DNA of 64,000 bases from Neptunicoccus cionae (GTDB lineage: Bacteria > Pseudomonadota > Alphaproteobacteria > Rhodobacterales > Rhodobacteraceae), in NCBI RefSeq assembly GCF_014643735.1, contig NZ_BMKA01000002.1:124001-188000 (forward strand), given 5' to 3'. The notes under the pieces are model-generated. The model searched no databases. It saw only the letters and a program-made list of their open reading frames with translations, and was not told where the DNA came from. A program made the position numbers and the translations under genes. Shown here piece by piece: positions 18,462-26,716 of this stretch (positions are counted from its first letter, which is position 1; every line of letters starts with the position of its first letter).

Positions 18462-18831
18462 TGCTGTATTCCCTTCATATTCACCCGCAACACTTTGCTG
18501 CGGTTCCCCCGCAGCGCCTGCAAAAGGCGCGTCTGAACATAAATTGCAGCCCATGAGCGCTATTTTATGACGCTACGTCATAACAGCTTAGCCCAAGCTG
18601 CGATTTCTGCAAAACATAAAAGAACAGGCAAATTCAGGCGGTTAATCAGGGCATTCTCGCAGCGCACGCCCGTCCACCCTGTCCGCCCCCCGAAAGAGTG
18701 TTGCAAAACCTTTCGGGGAACCAACCGTTATCAGGATCGTTATAGTTAGGATGCGCGACTGCTTGCCCTGCGCGGGCGGGTTGCGTTAAATGCAGATAAA
18801 AATCATTTTACCTTCAGGGGGACATACCGCG
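18462..18831. other. 370-bp divergent region between csp and terC
   Basis: No gene is seen. It contains a perfect 9-bp inverted repeat CCCCGAAAG (18687-18695) / CTTTCGGGG (18709-18717) ahead of terC. TerC-family genes are often under a manganese yybP-ykoY riboswitch, but I could not find that motif's conserved core here. Confidence 0.5.
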
Positions 18832-19647
18832 ATGGCAGAACTGCTGACCTTTGAGAATCTGGCAAATCTGGGGGTGCTTATCTTCCTTCAGGCCGTGCTT
18901 GGTTTTGACAACCTTCTTTACATCTCGATTGAAAGCCAGCGGGCGCCGAAAGAGCATCAGAAATCCGTGCGGTTCTGGGGTATTATCATTGCGGTGGTGC
19001 TGCGTGTTATCCTTCTGTTTACCATGATCCAGCTGATCGATGCGCTGAAAGACCCGTTCTATATTTTCGATTATCCGGGCATCATTACCGGCGGCGTGAA
19101 CTTCTCTACGGTGGTGTTCATCTTTGGAGGCGTGTTCATCATGTATACCGCCTTCAAGGAAATCACCCACATGCTTTCGGTCCACGAGCTGGGCCATGAG
19201 GGGGGCAAGAAAGATGCAAAATCGGCGCGTCAGGTTGTGATGCTGATCGTTATGATGAACCTGATATTCAGCTTTGATTCCATCCTGTCGGCTCTCGCCA
19301 TCACTGACGTTTTCCCTGTGCTGGCAATTGCGATTCTCAGCTCCGGTCTGGCCATGTTGTTGCTGGCGGACGGCGTAACTACATTTTTGCAGAAGAACCG
19401 TATGTACGAAGTGCTCGGTCTGTTTATCCTGCTGATTGTCGGGGTCGTTCTGTTGGGTGAAGCCGGTCCCGCCGCAGCCCACGCGATGCACAACGACGAT
19501 CTGCAAATCCGCGTGTTTGGTTATGCTTTGTTGCCTATGTCCAAGACTACATTCTACTTTTCTGTTGTGGTGTTGGTTCTGGTTGAAATCGTGCAAACCG
19601 GATACCAACGCAAACTGGCAACAGAGCGTCAGAAGGGCGGCCATTAA
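18832..19647 (+). CDS. TerC-family integral membrane protein
   Basis: Polytopic membrane protein of 271 residues. It has about seven hydrophobic segments and the paired acidic membrane motifs of TerC proteins: GFDNLLYISI (about 24-33) and SFDSILSALAI (about 146-156). Family members act in tellurite resistance and in metal (manganese) export coupled to exoenzyme metalation. ATG 18832 is used because TCAGGGGG precedes it. A hairpin follows the stop. It lies just upstream of xpaC and telA, the usual partners in Ter-type stress clusters. Confidence 0.9.
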   Translation: MAELLTFENLANLGVLIFLQAVLGFDNLLYISIESQRAPKEHQKSVRFWGIIIAVVLRVILLFTMIQLIDALKDPFYIFDYPGIITGGVNFSTVVFIFGGVFIMYTAFKEITHMLSVHELGHEGGKKDAKSARQVVMLIVMMNLIFSFDSILSALAITDVFPVLAIAILSSGLAMLLLADGVTTFLQKNRMYEVLGLFILLIVGVVLLGEAGPAAAHAMHNDDLQIRVFGYALLPMSKTTFYFSVVVLVLVEIVQTGYQRKLATERQKGGH

Positions 19648-19690
19648 ATCAAACCCTGATCCGGCATATCAGTGCCGGCTTTAGCGGCAA

Positions 19691-19729
19691 CAGGGGCAGT
19701 TTTCCGCCGATAAAGCGGGGCTGCCCCTG
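19691..19729 (+). terminator. Hairpin after terC
   Basis: CAGGGGCAG (19691-19699) pairs with CTGCCCCTG (19721-19729) over a 21-nt loop. No U-run follows, so it may only be partial termination or an mRNA-stability hairpin. Confidence 0.45.
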
Positions 19730-19778
19730 CTATCTAACGGAAAAACCAGCGCAAAAGCCTAGTAACCGCAGCCCTGCC

Positions 19779-19809
19779 CTCATATATTGGACACACACAG
19801 AGATATGAG
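19779..19809 (+). promoter_or_regulatory. Inverted repeat upstream of the xpaC-telA operon
   Basis: CTCATAT (19779-19785) and ATATGAG (19803-19809) form a perfect 7-bp inverted repeat with a 17-bp spacer, about 30 bp before the start of the small membrane peptide. It could be an operator; no regulator is identified. Confidence 0.3.
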
Positions 19810-19839
19810 CGGGACCAACACCGTCTTAACGGGGGAAAC

Positions 19840-19932
19840 ATGTCTGCACCAACCTTGCAGTGGCTATCATATATCGTACTTTGTTTCGCGATCCTGACGG
19901 TGTCCCTCGGCAGTTTGGGAAGCCTGTCCTGA
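19840..19932 (+). CDS. Predicted 30-residue membrane peptide ahead of xpaC
   Basis: Short frame beginning ATG 19840 after the strong ribosome site GGGGGAAAC. The 30 residues start MSAPTLQWLSYIVL, continue hydrophobic through CFAILTVSLG and end SLGSLS, enough for one transmembrane helix. Its TGA overlaps the ATG of the xpaC-like gene as TGATG, so translation is probably coupled. Nothing recognisable by family. It may be a true small membrane protein of the stress cluster, or a leader peptide that only sets translation of the next gene. Confidence 0.5.
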   Translation: MSAPTLQWLSYIVLCFAILTVSLGSLGSLS

Positions 19933-20840
19933 TGGCGCAGAAATTTGGTGGCACCCACAGCCCCGCAGGAAGCCCGAACAATGCTGACCCTGCGTCCCCC
20001 CCCTCAAACAAATTCCGTGGCCGAAAGGTTCACAAGTCGGACATGCGCTCCAAGCTGCTGTTCGTTCTTCCCCTGCCCTTGCTGTTCTCGGGCATCGGTG
20101 AGATGCGTGCCCAAAATGCTGGCGGGATGCTGGCCGAACTTGGTGCGCTGGTAATTCTGCTGTTGGCTGCTTGGCTGTTGCGGGACGGCCTGCGGGCGCA
20201 AGAGGCTTACAACAGCCGCAAAATTGCCCGCCCCCCCGCCATTCCACGCAAAATTTTCGCCAGCGGCCTGACCGGCATCGGCGTTTTCATCGCTGCCGCT
20301 TTTGGCATGAACGCTGGCCTGCCCGCAGCGCTGGTTTATGCGATCATCGCAACAGGTGCCCATGTGTTCAGCTTTGGCATTGATCCCCTGCGCAAAAAGG
20401 GCATGGAGGGCATGTCCGATTTCGAAACAGAGCGGGTCGCCAAAGCCGTCGACAAGGCCGAAATTCTGCTGTCCGAGACCATTGCCGCCGCGCGGCGCAT
20501 CGGGGATCGTGGGATCGAACGGCGGGTGGACACACTCGCGGCATCCGTGCGCGATATGTTCCGCACTGTCGAAGACGATCCCCGTGATCTGTCCGGCGCA
20601 CGCAAGTTTCTTGGCGTCTATTTGCGCGGCGCACGGGACGCGACCCTGAAATATGCAGACCTCGCCAGCAAAACCAGCGATGCGGACGCCAAAGCAAAAT
20701 ACGAATCCTTGCTTAGCGATCTGGAAGCCAGCTTTAATACCCAACGTGAAACGATGATGTTGGACAACCGCACCGACCTTGATGTGGAAATCGAAGTTCT
20801 GCGCGACCGACTGAAACAAGAAGGCCTGAAGGCCAGTTAA
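19932..20840 (+). CDS. XpaC-like membrane protein
   Basis: Family annotated as 5-bromo-4-chloroindolyl phosphate hydrolysis protein (XpaC), normally next to telA. The 302 residues have two or three hydrophobic segments (about 39-57, 68-84 and 105-148), then a helical cytoplasmic domain (about 155-302, with FETERVAKAVDKAE and FLGVYLRGARDATLKYAD). ATG 19932 is favoured because it overlaps the stop of the small peptide; the frame is open to 19860 without a good ribosome site. telA begins 13 bp after the stop. Biochemical function is unknown. Confidence 0.8.
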   Translation: MAQKFGGTHSPAGSPNNADPASPPSNKFRGRKVHKSDMRSKLLFVLPLPLLFSGIGEMRAQNAGGMLAELGALVILLLAAWLLRDGLRAQEAYNSRKIARPPAIPRKIFASGLTGIGVFIAAAFGMNAGLPAALVYAIIATGAHVFSFGIDPLRKKGMEGMSDFETERVAKAVDKAEILLSETIAAARRIGDRGIERRVDTLAASVRDMFRTVEDDPRDLSGARKFLGVYLRGARDATLKYADLASKTSDADAKAKYESLLSDLEASFNTQRETMMLDNRTDLDVEIEVLRDRLKQEGLKAS

Positions 20841-20853
20841 CAGGAGACCCCCT

Positions 20854-22041
20854 ATGTCCAACATCCGCGATAAGGCTGAAAGCTCGTTGAAAGATGTAGA
20901 AGAAGTCAACGCCGTGGTCCTGCCCGAACCAAGCAACGAACTGATCGTTGTGTCCGACGTGGCACCGGACCTGCAAAAATCCATCAAGTCGCGGATGGAT
21001 GAAATCAACATGGACAACACCCAGTCTATTATTGAATTTGGCACCAAAGCGCAGGCGGAACTCCAAGAGATCAGTCAGGAAATGCTGTCGGGCGTGCGCA
21101 ACAAGGACGTTGGTCCTGCCGGTGAATCCCTGCGCAACATGGTCTCTTCCATTCGCGGTTTCTCTATCGACGAACTGAACCCCAACCGCAAACTGTCGTG
21201 GTGGGAAAAGCTGTTGGGCCGCACCGCGCCTATCGCAAAGTTCATGGCAAAATACGAAGACGTTCAAGGCCAGATCGACAGGATCACGGATGAGCTTCTC
21301 GACCACGAACATGTGCTGCTTAAGGACATCAAATCGCTCGACAAGTTGTATGGCAAAACGCTCGCCTTTTATGACGAACTGGCGCTTTATATCGCTGCGG
21401 GTGAAGAAAAGCTGAAGGAACTGGACGGTAAAATCATTCCAGCCAAAGAAAAAGAGGTTGAAAAAGCCTCTAAGGATAAGGGCGTTTTGCGCGCACAGGA
21501 GCTGCGCGATCTGCGCTCCGCACGGGACGATCTGGAACGTCGTGTGCATGATCTGAAACTGACCCGTCAGGTGACAATGCAGTCCCTGCCCTCTATCCGG
21601 CTGGTGCAGGAAAACGACAAATCACTGGTAACAAAGATCAATTCCACGCTGGTGAACACGGTTCCGCTCTGGGAAACGCAACTGGCGCAGGCGGTGACGA
21701 TCCACCGCTCCCGCGAGGCTGCGGAAACCGTGCGGCAGGCCAATGATCTGACCAACGAATTGCTGGAAAGCAACGCCGCCAATCTGCAACAGGCCAATCG
21801 CGAGGTGCGCAAGCAGATGGAGCGGGGCGTGTTTGACATTGAAAGCATCAAGAAGGCCAATCAGTACCTGATCGACACCATCGAAGAAAGCCTGACCATT
21901 GCCGATGAAGGCAAGGCCAAACGGGCCGAAGCAGAAAAGGAATTGGTCACAATGGAAGCGGAGCTGAAAAGCACCCTTGCCGCGGCCAAGGCGAAATCCA
22001 CCGGAACCGGCGATACCATCGGCACCAGCACCGATTCATAA
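20854..22041 (+). CDS. telA: TelA-family toxic-anion resistance protein
   Basis: Soluble, strongly helical protein of 395 residues, typical for TelA. Recognisable stretches are KLSWWEKLLGRTAPIAKF (about 109-126), YEDVQGQIDRITDELL and the long helices to residue 380. Members are linked to tellurite or other toxic-anion tolerance and to cell-envelope stress, but the mechanism is unknown. A Shine-Dalgarno AGGAG stands before the ATG. It is in one operon with xpaC upstream and the DUF2927 lipoprotein 27 bp downstream. Confidence 0.9.
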   Translation: MSNIRDKAESSLKDVEEVNAVVLPEPSNELIVVSDVAPDLQKSIKSRMDEINMDNTQSIIEFGTKAQAELQEISQEMLSGVRNKDVGPAGESLRNMVSSIRGFSIDELNPNRKLSWWEKLLGRTAPIAKFMAKYEDVQGQIDRITDELLDHEHVLLKDIKSLDKLYGKTLAFYDELALYIAAGEEKLKELDGKIIPAKEKEVEKASKDKGVLRAQELRDLRSARDDLERRVHDLKLTRQVTMQSLPSIRLVQENDKSLVTKINSTLVNTVPLWETQLAQAVTIHRSREAAETVRQANDLTNELLESNAANLQQANREVRKQMERGVFDIESIKKANQYLIDTIEESLTIADEGKAKRAEAEKELVTMEAELKSTLAAAKAKSTGTGDTIGTSTDS

Positions 22042-22068
22042 TCGCAGGACAGGGTAAGCCATTCAGAT

Positions 22069-23007
22069 ATGAAACTATCGCGATTCTTCCTACTGGCCAC
22101 CCTTTTCGGGGCAGGGTGTGACGTGGCAACAGCCCCGCCGCCACCCGAACCTGCGCCTGCTCCAAAGCCCAAACCGGCCGAACCGGCAGTGTCTGAAGAA
22201 AGCAAACGCATCGCTGCCTATTACGCATCCGTTCAGGCGCGATTGCTGGCACAGGGCAAACTGCGACAGGATTTCAATCCGCCTGATGCGCCATTCAACG
22301 CCGATACGCTTGTGCGCAACTTTGAAAAAGTGGCGCTTTACGATGAATACACCAATCAAGAGGGCGTGTTTATCGAAGAGCAAACGTCCTCCTACCTGCG
22401 TCGTTGGCAAAAACCTGTGCGGGTCGGTCTGCATTTTGGCAAGTCCGTCACGTCCGCCCAACGCCGTGAAGACCGCAAGTTTGTCAGCGCCTACGCCGCC
22501 CGTCTGGCCGGTCTGACCGGGCTGAACATTCGGCTGACCAGCCTGAAGAACGCGAACTTCGTGATGCTGTTCTTGAACCGCGACGAACAAAAAGTCGAAC
22601 CGGCCATGCTCGCCCCGGATGTGCCCCAGCTTTTGCCTTCGATTGTGCGGGAAATCGAAACCAGCCCGCGCAATATTTTCTGTGTCGCCTATGCGCTGTC
22701 CAATGCAGACAATCCGACAGATTATTCCGGCGCGGTCATTCTGGTGAAGGCTGAACACAGCGACGTTATGCGCAAATCCTGCATCGAAGAAGAAATGACC
22801 CAAGCACTGGGACTGGCCAATGACGACCCCACCGTGCGCCCGTCAATCTTTAACGACGACGAGGAATTTGCCCTGTTAACGCGCCATGATGAAATTTTGC
22901 TGAAAATGCTATACGATCCCCGACTGCGGGTTGGAATGACACCGGAACGGGCCCGCCCGCTGCTGCATTCCGTGGCCGAGGACGCATTGAAGCAAAGCCA
23001 TATTTAA
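22069..23007 (+). CDS. DUF2927 lipoprotein
   Basis: Predicted lipoprotein of 312 residues: signal peptide with lipobox LFGAGC (Cys near 17), a proline/alanine linker (about 22-48), then a DUF2927-type domain. The conserved DUF2927 end block is visible: CIEEEMTQALGLANDDP and the following HDEILLKMLYDPRL. The early part resembles a degenerate metalloprotease-like fold, but no HExxH motif is present. Function unknown; its place between telA and the SPFH gene suggests it serves the envelope side of this cluster. Confidence 0.8.
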   Translation: MKLSRFFLLATLFGAGCDVATAPPPPEPAPAPKPKPAEPAVSEESKRIAAYYASVQARLLAQGKLRQDFNPPDAPFNADTLVRNFEKVALYDEYTNQEGVFIEEQTSSYLRRWQKPVRVGLHFGKSVTSAQRREDRKFVSAYAARLAGLTGLNIRLTSLKNANFVMLFLNRDEQKVEPAMLAPDVPQLLPSIVREIETSPRNIFCVAYALSNADNPTDYSGAVILVKAEHSDVMRKSCIEEEMTQALGLANDDPTVRPSIFNDDEEFALLTRHDEILLKMLYDPRLRVGMTPERARPLLHSVAEDALKQSHI

Positions 23008-23021
23008 CTGGAGACTGACCT

Positions 23022-24146
23022 ATGGGTATTTTTGACTTTCTGACCGGCGAATTTATCGACGTTATCCACTGGACCGACGACACTCGGGACACGATGGTCT
23101 GGCGGTTTGAGCGGGAAGGCCATGAAATCAAATATGGCGCAAAGCTGACGGTGCGCGAAGGTCAGGCGGCGGTGATGGTCCATGAAGGGCAGCTGGCAGA
23201 TGTGTTCCAGCCCGGTCTTTACATGTTGGAAACCAACAACATGCCGATCATGACGACCCTGCAATACTGGGATCACGGCTTTGAAAGCCCGTTCAAATCG
23301 GAAATCTACTTTGTTAACACAACCCGCTTTACCGATCTGAAATGGGGCACCAAAAACCCGATCATCTGCCGCGATCCGGAATTTGGTCCGGTGCGTCTGC
23401 GCGCCTATGGCACCTATGAAATCAAAGTCTCTGATCCGGCGCGGTTTATGTCCGAAATTGTCGGCACTGACGGCGAATTTACCATGGACGAAATCAGTTA
23501 CCAGATTCGCAATATCATCACTTCTGAATTTTCCGCAGCGATTGCCGGTTCCGGTATTCCCGTGCTCGACATGGCGGCAAATACGCTTGATCTGGGCAAA
23601 CTGCTGGCAAAGAAAATCGCCCCTGCACTGGCCGAATACGGGCTGGAACTGCCCGGTCTTTACATCGAAAACATCTCCCTCCCCCCCAAAGTGGAAGAAG
23701 CACTCGACAAGCGGACCTCTATGGGGCTGGCGGGTGATTTGGACCAGTTCATGAAATACTCCGCCGCCGAAGCCATGAGCAATCCGGCATCTGCGGCTGG
23801 CGGGTCAATGGCCGCTGGTATGGGGGCCGGCATGGGTATGGCTATGGCGCAGCAGATGCAGGCGCAACAGGCAGCAGCCGGCCCTTGGGGCGCACGCCCT
23901 GCCGCGGCCGCCCCCGCTGCCCCACCACCCCCACCTGTGGAAAAGGTCTGGCATACCGCTACCAACGGAGAAACCAGCGGGCCTTACTCGCGCGCAACAC
24001 TGGGCCGGATGGCCGCTGATGGCAGCCTAAGCCGCGACACACATGTTTGGACTGCGGGGCAAGACGGGTGGAAACGCGCCTCAGAGGTTATGGAACTGGC
24101 CCAACTGTTCACCATCATGCCTCCGCCACCGCCTCCCGCAGACTGA
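23022..24146 (+). CDS. SPFH-domain protein with C-terminal GYF_2 domain
   Basis: Protein of 374 residues of the virion-core / YdjI-like SPFH family. The N-terminal SPFH part spans about 1-240 (ending KVEEALDKRTSMGLAGDLDQF). A Met/Ala/Gln/Pro-rich linker (about 258-312) follows, and then a GYF_2 domain (about 314-365, WHTATNGETSGPYSRATLG), a module thought to bind proline-rich partners. There is no obvious transmembrane helix. Related proteins in Bacillus sit in stress operons with zinc-ribbon membrane proteins, as here (next gene after 20 bp). It probably forms a scaffold at the membrane; this is inference. Confidence 0.8.
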   Translation: MGIFDFLTGEFIDVIHWTDDTRDTMVWRFEREGHEIKYGAKLTVREGQAAVMVHEGQLADVFQPGLYMLETNNMPIMTTLQYWDHGFESPFKSEIYFVNTTRFTDLKWGTKNPIICRDPEFGPVRLRAYGTYEIKVSDPARFMSEIVGTDGEFTMDEISYQIRNIITSEFSAAIAGSGIPVLDMAANTLDLGKLLAKKIAPALAEYGLELPGLYIENISLPPKVEEALDKRTSMGLAGDLDQFMKYSAAEAMSNPASAAGGSMAAGMGAGMGMAMAQQMQAQQAAAGPWGARPAAAAPAAPPPPPVEKVWHTATNGETSGPYSRATLGRMAADGSLSRDTHVWTAGQDGWKRASEVMELAQLFTIMPPPPPPAD

Positions 24147-24166
24147 TCCGCTAAGACAGAGGCATC

Positions 24167-25279
24167 ATGGACCCTGCATCCCCCGCACCAACAGAACACC
24201 GCTTTCCCTGCCATACCTGTGGCTCGGACATGCGGTTTGCGCCCGGAACCGGACAGTTGATCTGCGACCATTGCGGCGCAACAGAGGAGATAACCCCGCC
24301 CCAGTCCGGCTTAGCGATCAATGAACAGGATTTCCAACAGGCACTGCGCGCGCAACTGCCCGCCGCCGAGACCGAGGAAATCCGCACCGTCACCTGCGAA
24401 AACTGCGGGGCACAGGTCGAGTTTGACAGCAAGACCCACGCCGCAGAATGCCTTTTCTGCGCCACGCCCATCGTCACAGACACTGGATCACAGCGCCAGA
24501 TCAAACCCCGTGCTCTGGTGCCCTTCGCCCTGACAGAACCACAGGCAAGGGAACGGATGACAGAATGGCTCGGCTCTTTGTGGTTTGCACCGAACGGCCT
24601 GCAGGAATACGCCCGCAAAGGGCGCGCAATGCAGGGGATTTACATTCCTTACTGGACCTATGACGCCGACACCAAATCGAACTACAGCGGGGCGCGAGGC
24701 GATGTTTACTATGTGACCCAACGGGTTCAGGTGAAACGCAACGGCAAGATGGTGACGGAAACGCGGCAGGTTCCCAAAACCCGCTGGACGCCAACGGCAG
24801 GTCGGGTGGCCCGCTTCTTTGACGATGTGTTGGTGCTCGGCTCTAAATCCTTACCAAAAACCTACACGGATGCGCTCGCCCCGTGGGATCTGTCTGCGCT
24901 AGAACCTTACGACCCGCAATTCCTTGCGGGTTTTCGGGCCGAAAGCTACACTGTCAAGCTCGATGAAGGCTATGCTGAAGCCCGCACCTATATGGACCGG
25001 ATGATCCTGCGGGATGTGAAATTTGATATCGGCGGCGACAAGCAGCGGGTGACAAGCGTGGATACGTCGGTCAGCGATGTGACCTTCAAACATGTGCTCC
25101 TGCCGATTTGGATGGCGGCCTATAAATACCGCGGGAACACTTATCGCTTTGTTGTGAATGGCCAGACCGGAACAGTGCGCGGAGAGCGGCCCTACTCCAA
25201 GATCAAGATTGCCATTGCAGTGATCATCGGGCTGATTATCGCGGCGGCAGCTGGCGCTTATTTCGCGGCAAACGGCTGA
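24167..25279 (+). CDS. Zinc-ribbon membrane protein
   Basis: Protein of 370 residues with two zinc ribbons. The first has CHTCG and CDHCG (about 15-37) and the second CENCG and CLFCA (about 76-97). The middle region is rich in Tyr and Trp (GIYIPYWTYDADT, about 156-168), and the C-terminus has one transmembrane helix (about 345-366). It is often mislabelled as primosomal protein N' or a helicase because of the zinc ribbons, but no helicase motif is present. It resembles proteins that neighbour SPFH/YdjI genes. The next gene starts 3 bp later. Confidence 0.7.
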   Translation: MDPASPAPTEHRFPCHTCGSDMRFAPGTGQLICDHCGATEEITPPQSGLAINEQDFQQALRAQLPAAETEEIRTVTCENCGAQVEFDSKTHAAECLFCATPIVTDTGSQRQIKPRALVPFALTEPQARERMTEWLGSLWFAPNGLQEYARKGRAMQGIYIPYWTYDADTKSNYSGARGDVYYVTQRVQVKRNGKMVTETRQVPKTRWTPTAGRVARFFDDVLVLGSKSLPKTYTDALAPWDLSALEPYDPQFLAGFRAESYTVKLDEGYAEARTYMDRMILRDVKFDIGGDKQRVTSVDTSVSDVTFKHVLLPIWMAAYKYRGNTYRFVVNGQTGTVRGERPYSKIKIAIAVIIGLIIAAAAGAYFAANG

Positions 25280-25282
25280 TCC

Positions 25283-26035
25283 ATGTTTCCAATTCGCGAT
25301 CACAATCCGTCCCGCCGCTCACCATTTGTCACCTATATTCTTCTGGCTACAAATATCCTTATCTTCCTCGCTTATTATCCAGCCGCCAGTGGAGATGACT
25401 ACGCGCTTGCTGCGGTCTGGCAGGATTGGGCCACGATCCCGCGCAATGTCAGTTCTGGGGCTGATCTGCACACAATCTTTACATCTATGTTTCTGCACGG
25501 CGGCTGGATGCATCTGGCGGGCAATATGCTGTTCCTTTGGATCTTCGGCGACAATATGGAAGATGCATTCGGCCATTTGAAGTTTCTTGGATTTTACCTG
25601 CTTTGTGGCGTTGCCGCTGATTTGTTGCAGGTGGTTGCCGATCCCTATTCCCCCGTTCCGGTTGTCGGAGCGTCCGGAGCGATCGCCGGGGTGCTTGGCG
25701 GATACCTTTTGCTGTATCCCCGTGCGCGGGTCGATGTGGTGGTGATCTTTATTATCTTCTTCAAAACCTTTGCACTGCGCGCATGGATCGTGCTGGGCGC
25801 GTGGCTGGCATTTCAACTGTTCGGCGGGCTCTCGACCCCGGCAGATGGCGGTGGTGTGGCTTATTGGGCACATGCGGGCGGCTTCGTTGCGGGGGTTGCA
25901 CTTAGCCTGCCCTATTGGCTGTCCCGAGGCGGACCGCAGTTTTGGTCCGCCACACAAGGGCACCCGCCCCACCCGCCGACACCGACACCTCTGGTGCGCT
26001 CTCGCGTGCCTGTAGTGCGCCGCAAAGGGCGATAG
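25283..26035 (+). CDS. Rhomboid-family intramembrane serine protease
   Basis: Polytopic membrane protease of 250 residues. The rhomboid marks are MFLHGGWMHLAGNMLFLWIFG (loop 1 to TM2), the catalytic Ser in GASGAIAG (about 132) and the catalytic His in AHAGGFVAG (about 196). A proline-rich cytoplasmic tail follows. It starts 3 bp after the zinc-ribbon gene, so it belongs to the same transcript, and it could act on a membrane protein of the cluster. A bidirectional terminator follows. Confidence 0.92.
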   Translation: MFPIRDHNPSRRSPFVTYILLATNILIFLAYYPAASGDDYALAAVWQDWATIPRNVSSGADLHTIFTSMFLHGGWMHLAGNMLFLWIFGDNMEDAFGHLKFLGFYLLCGVAADLLQVVADPYSPVPVVGASGAIAGVLGGYLLLYPRARVDVVVIFIIFFKTFALRAWIVLGAWLAFQLFGGLSTPADGGGVAYWAHAGGFVAGVALSLPYWLSRGGPQFWSATQGHPPHPPTPTPLVRSRVPVVRRKGR

Positions 26036-26121
26036 ACGCAGCGCGCATAACCTAATGGGTCAACCACCAGCGATCCGACGCGGTTTAGAGAGTCCCGACA
26101 TGAAGACACCAGTCAGGCACG

Positions 26122-26153
26122 AAAAAACGCCCTGCGCAATACAGGGCGTTTTT
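26122..26153. terminator. Bidirectional terminator
   Basis: AAAAAACGCCCTG (26122-26134) pairs with CAGGGCGTTTTT (26142-26153). It serves the rhomboid gene (plus) and the small gene at 26185 (minus). Confidence 0.85.
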
Positions 26154-26184
26154 CAATAAAGTCAAAAGCTTACGCTAGGTCAGC

Positions 26185-26496
26185 TTAGGCTGCTTTCGCA
26201 GCTTGCTGGCGCTCGCTTTCTTCACGGCTCAGCGCGACAGAGGTGCGCACACCCCGATCCACGAACTCCATCATGCCTTTGACGCAGCGCTCTGTCGGTT
26301 CGATACCGGCGCACATCAGCACTTCACGGCCATCGCGAGAGCGGGCCCAACGGGCGATGGAATCCACGCCGTTTCCGTATTTCTTATCGTCCGCAATGGC
26401 ATCATCCAGAGCGGCGAGTACAACAGCAGCGAAAAGCTTCTGCGAGCGTTTTCCCTGGTCGTTATTGATAGCAGTCTCATCAACGTAATCGAACAT
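26185..26496 (-). CDS. Small conserved protein, DUF6280-like
   Basis: Acidic soluble protein of 103 residues without signal or membrane segment. I think it belongs to a small family found in Rhodobacterales (DUF6280), recalled from sequence look (FDYVDETAINNDQGKRSQKL at the start), but cannot confirm. ATG 26496 is used: AGAGG lies 5 bases upstream, and the GTG just before it is less well spaced. Function unknown. It is divergent from efp. Confidence 0.65.
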   Translation of the reverse strand: MFDYVDETAINNDQGKRSQKLFAAVVLAALDDAIADDKKYGNGVDSIARWARSRDGREVLMCAGIEPTERCVKGMMEFVDRGVRTSVALSREESERQQAAKAA

Positions 26497-26716
26497 CACG
26501 TCCTCTTTACTTTTTTGTTTTACCGGCTGTTAACGCAATATGGCGTTTCTGTGACGATTCGATAGGCCCGCAAACGCAAGAGAGCCATGCAGTAGGCACA
26601 TACCTATCGAAGCACCCGTATCGCACCAATCACCACCGTACTGCGGGTTGAATTGCGCATTGGCACAATATATAGGCTTGGGGGTCCAAAAATCAACCGC
26701 GCAAAGGGTAAAATGC

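Noticed and set aside
18662-18831. A yybP-ykoY manganese riboswitch before terC
   Set aside because: Expected for TerC-family genes, but the conserved core of that motif could not be found; only a simple inverted repeat is present.
24167-25279. Annotation as primosomal protein N' or helicase
   Set aside because: There are zinc ribbons but no Walker A or helicase motifs, and a C-terminal membrane helix is present.
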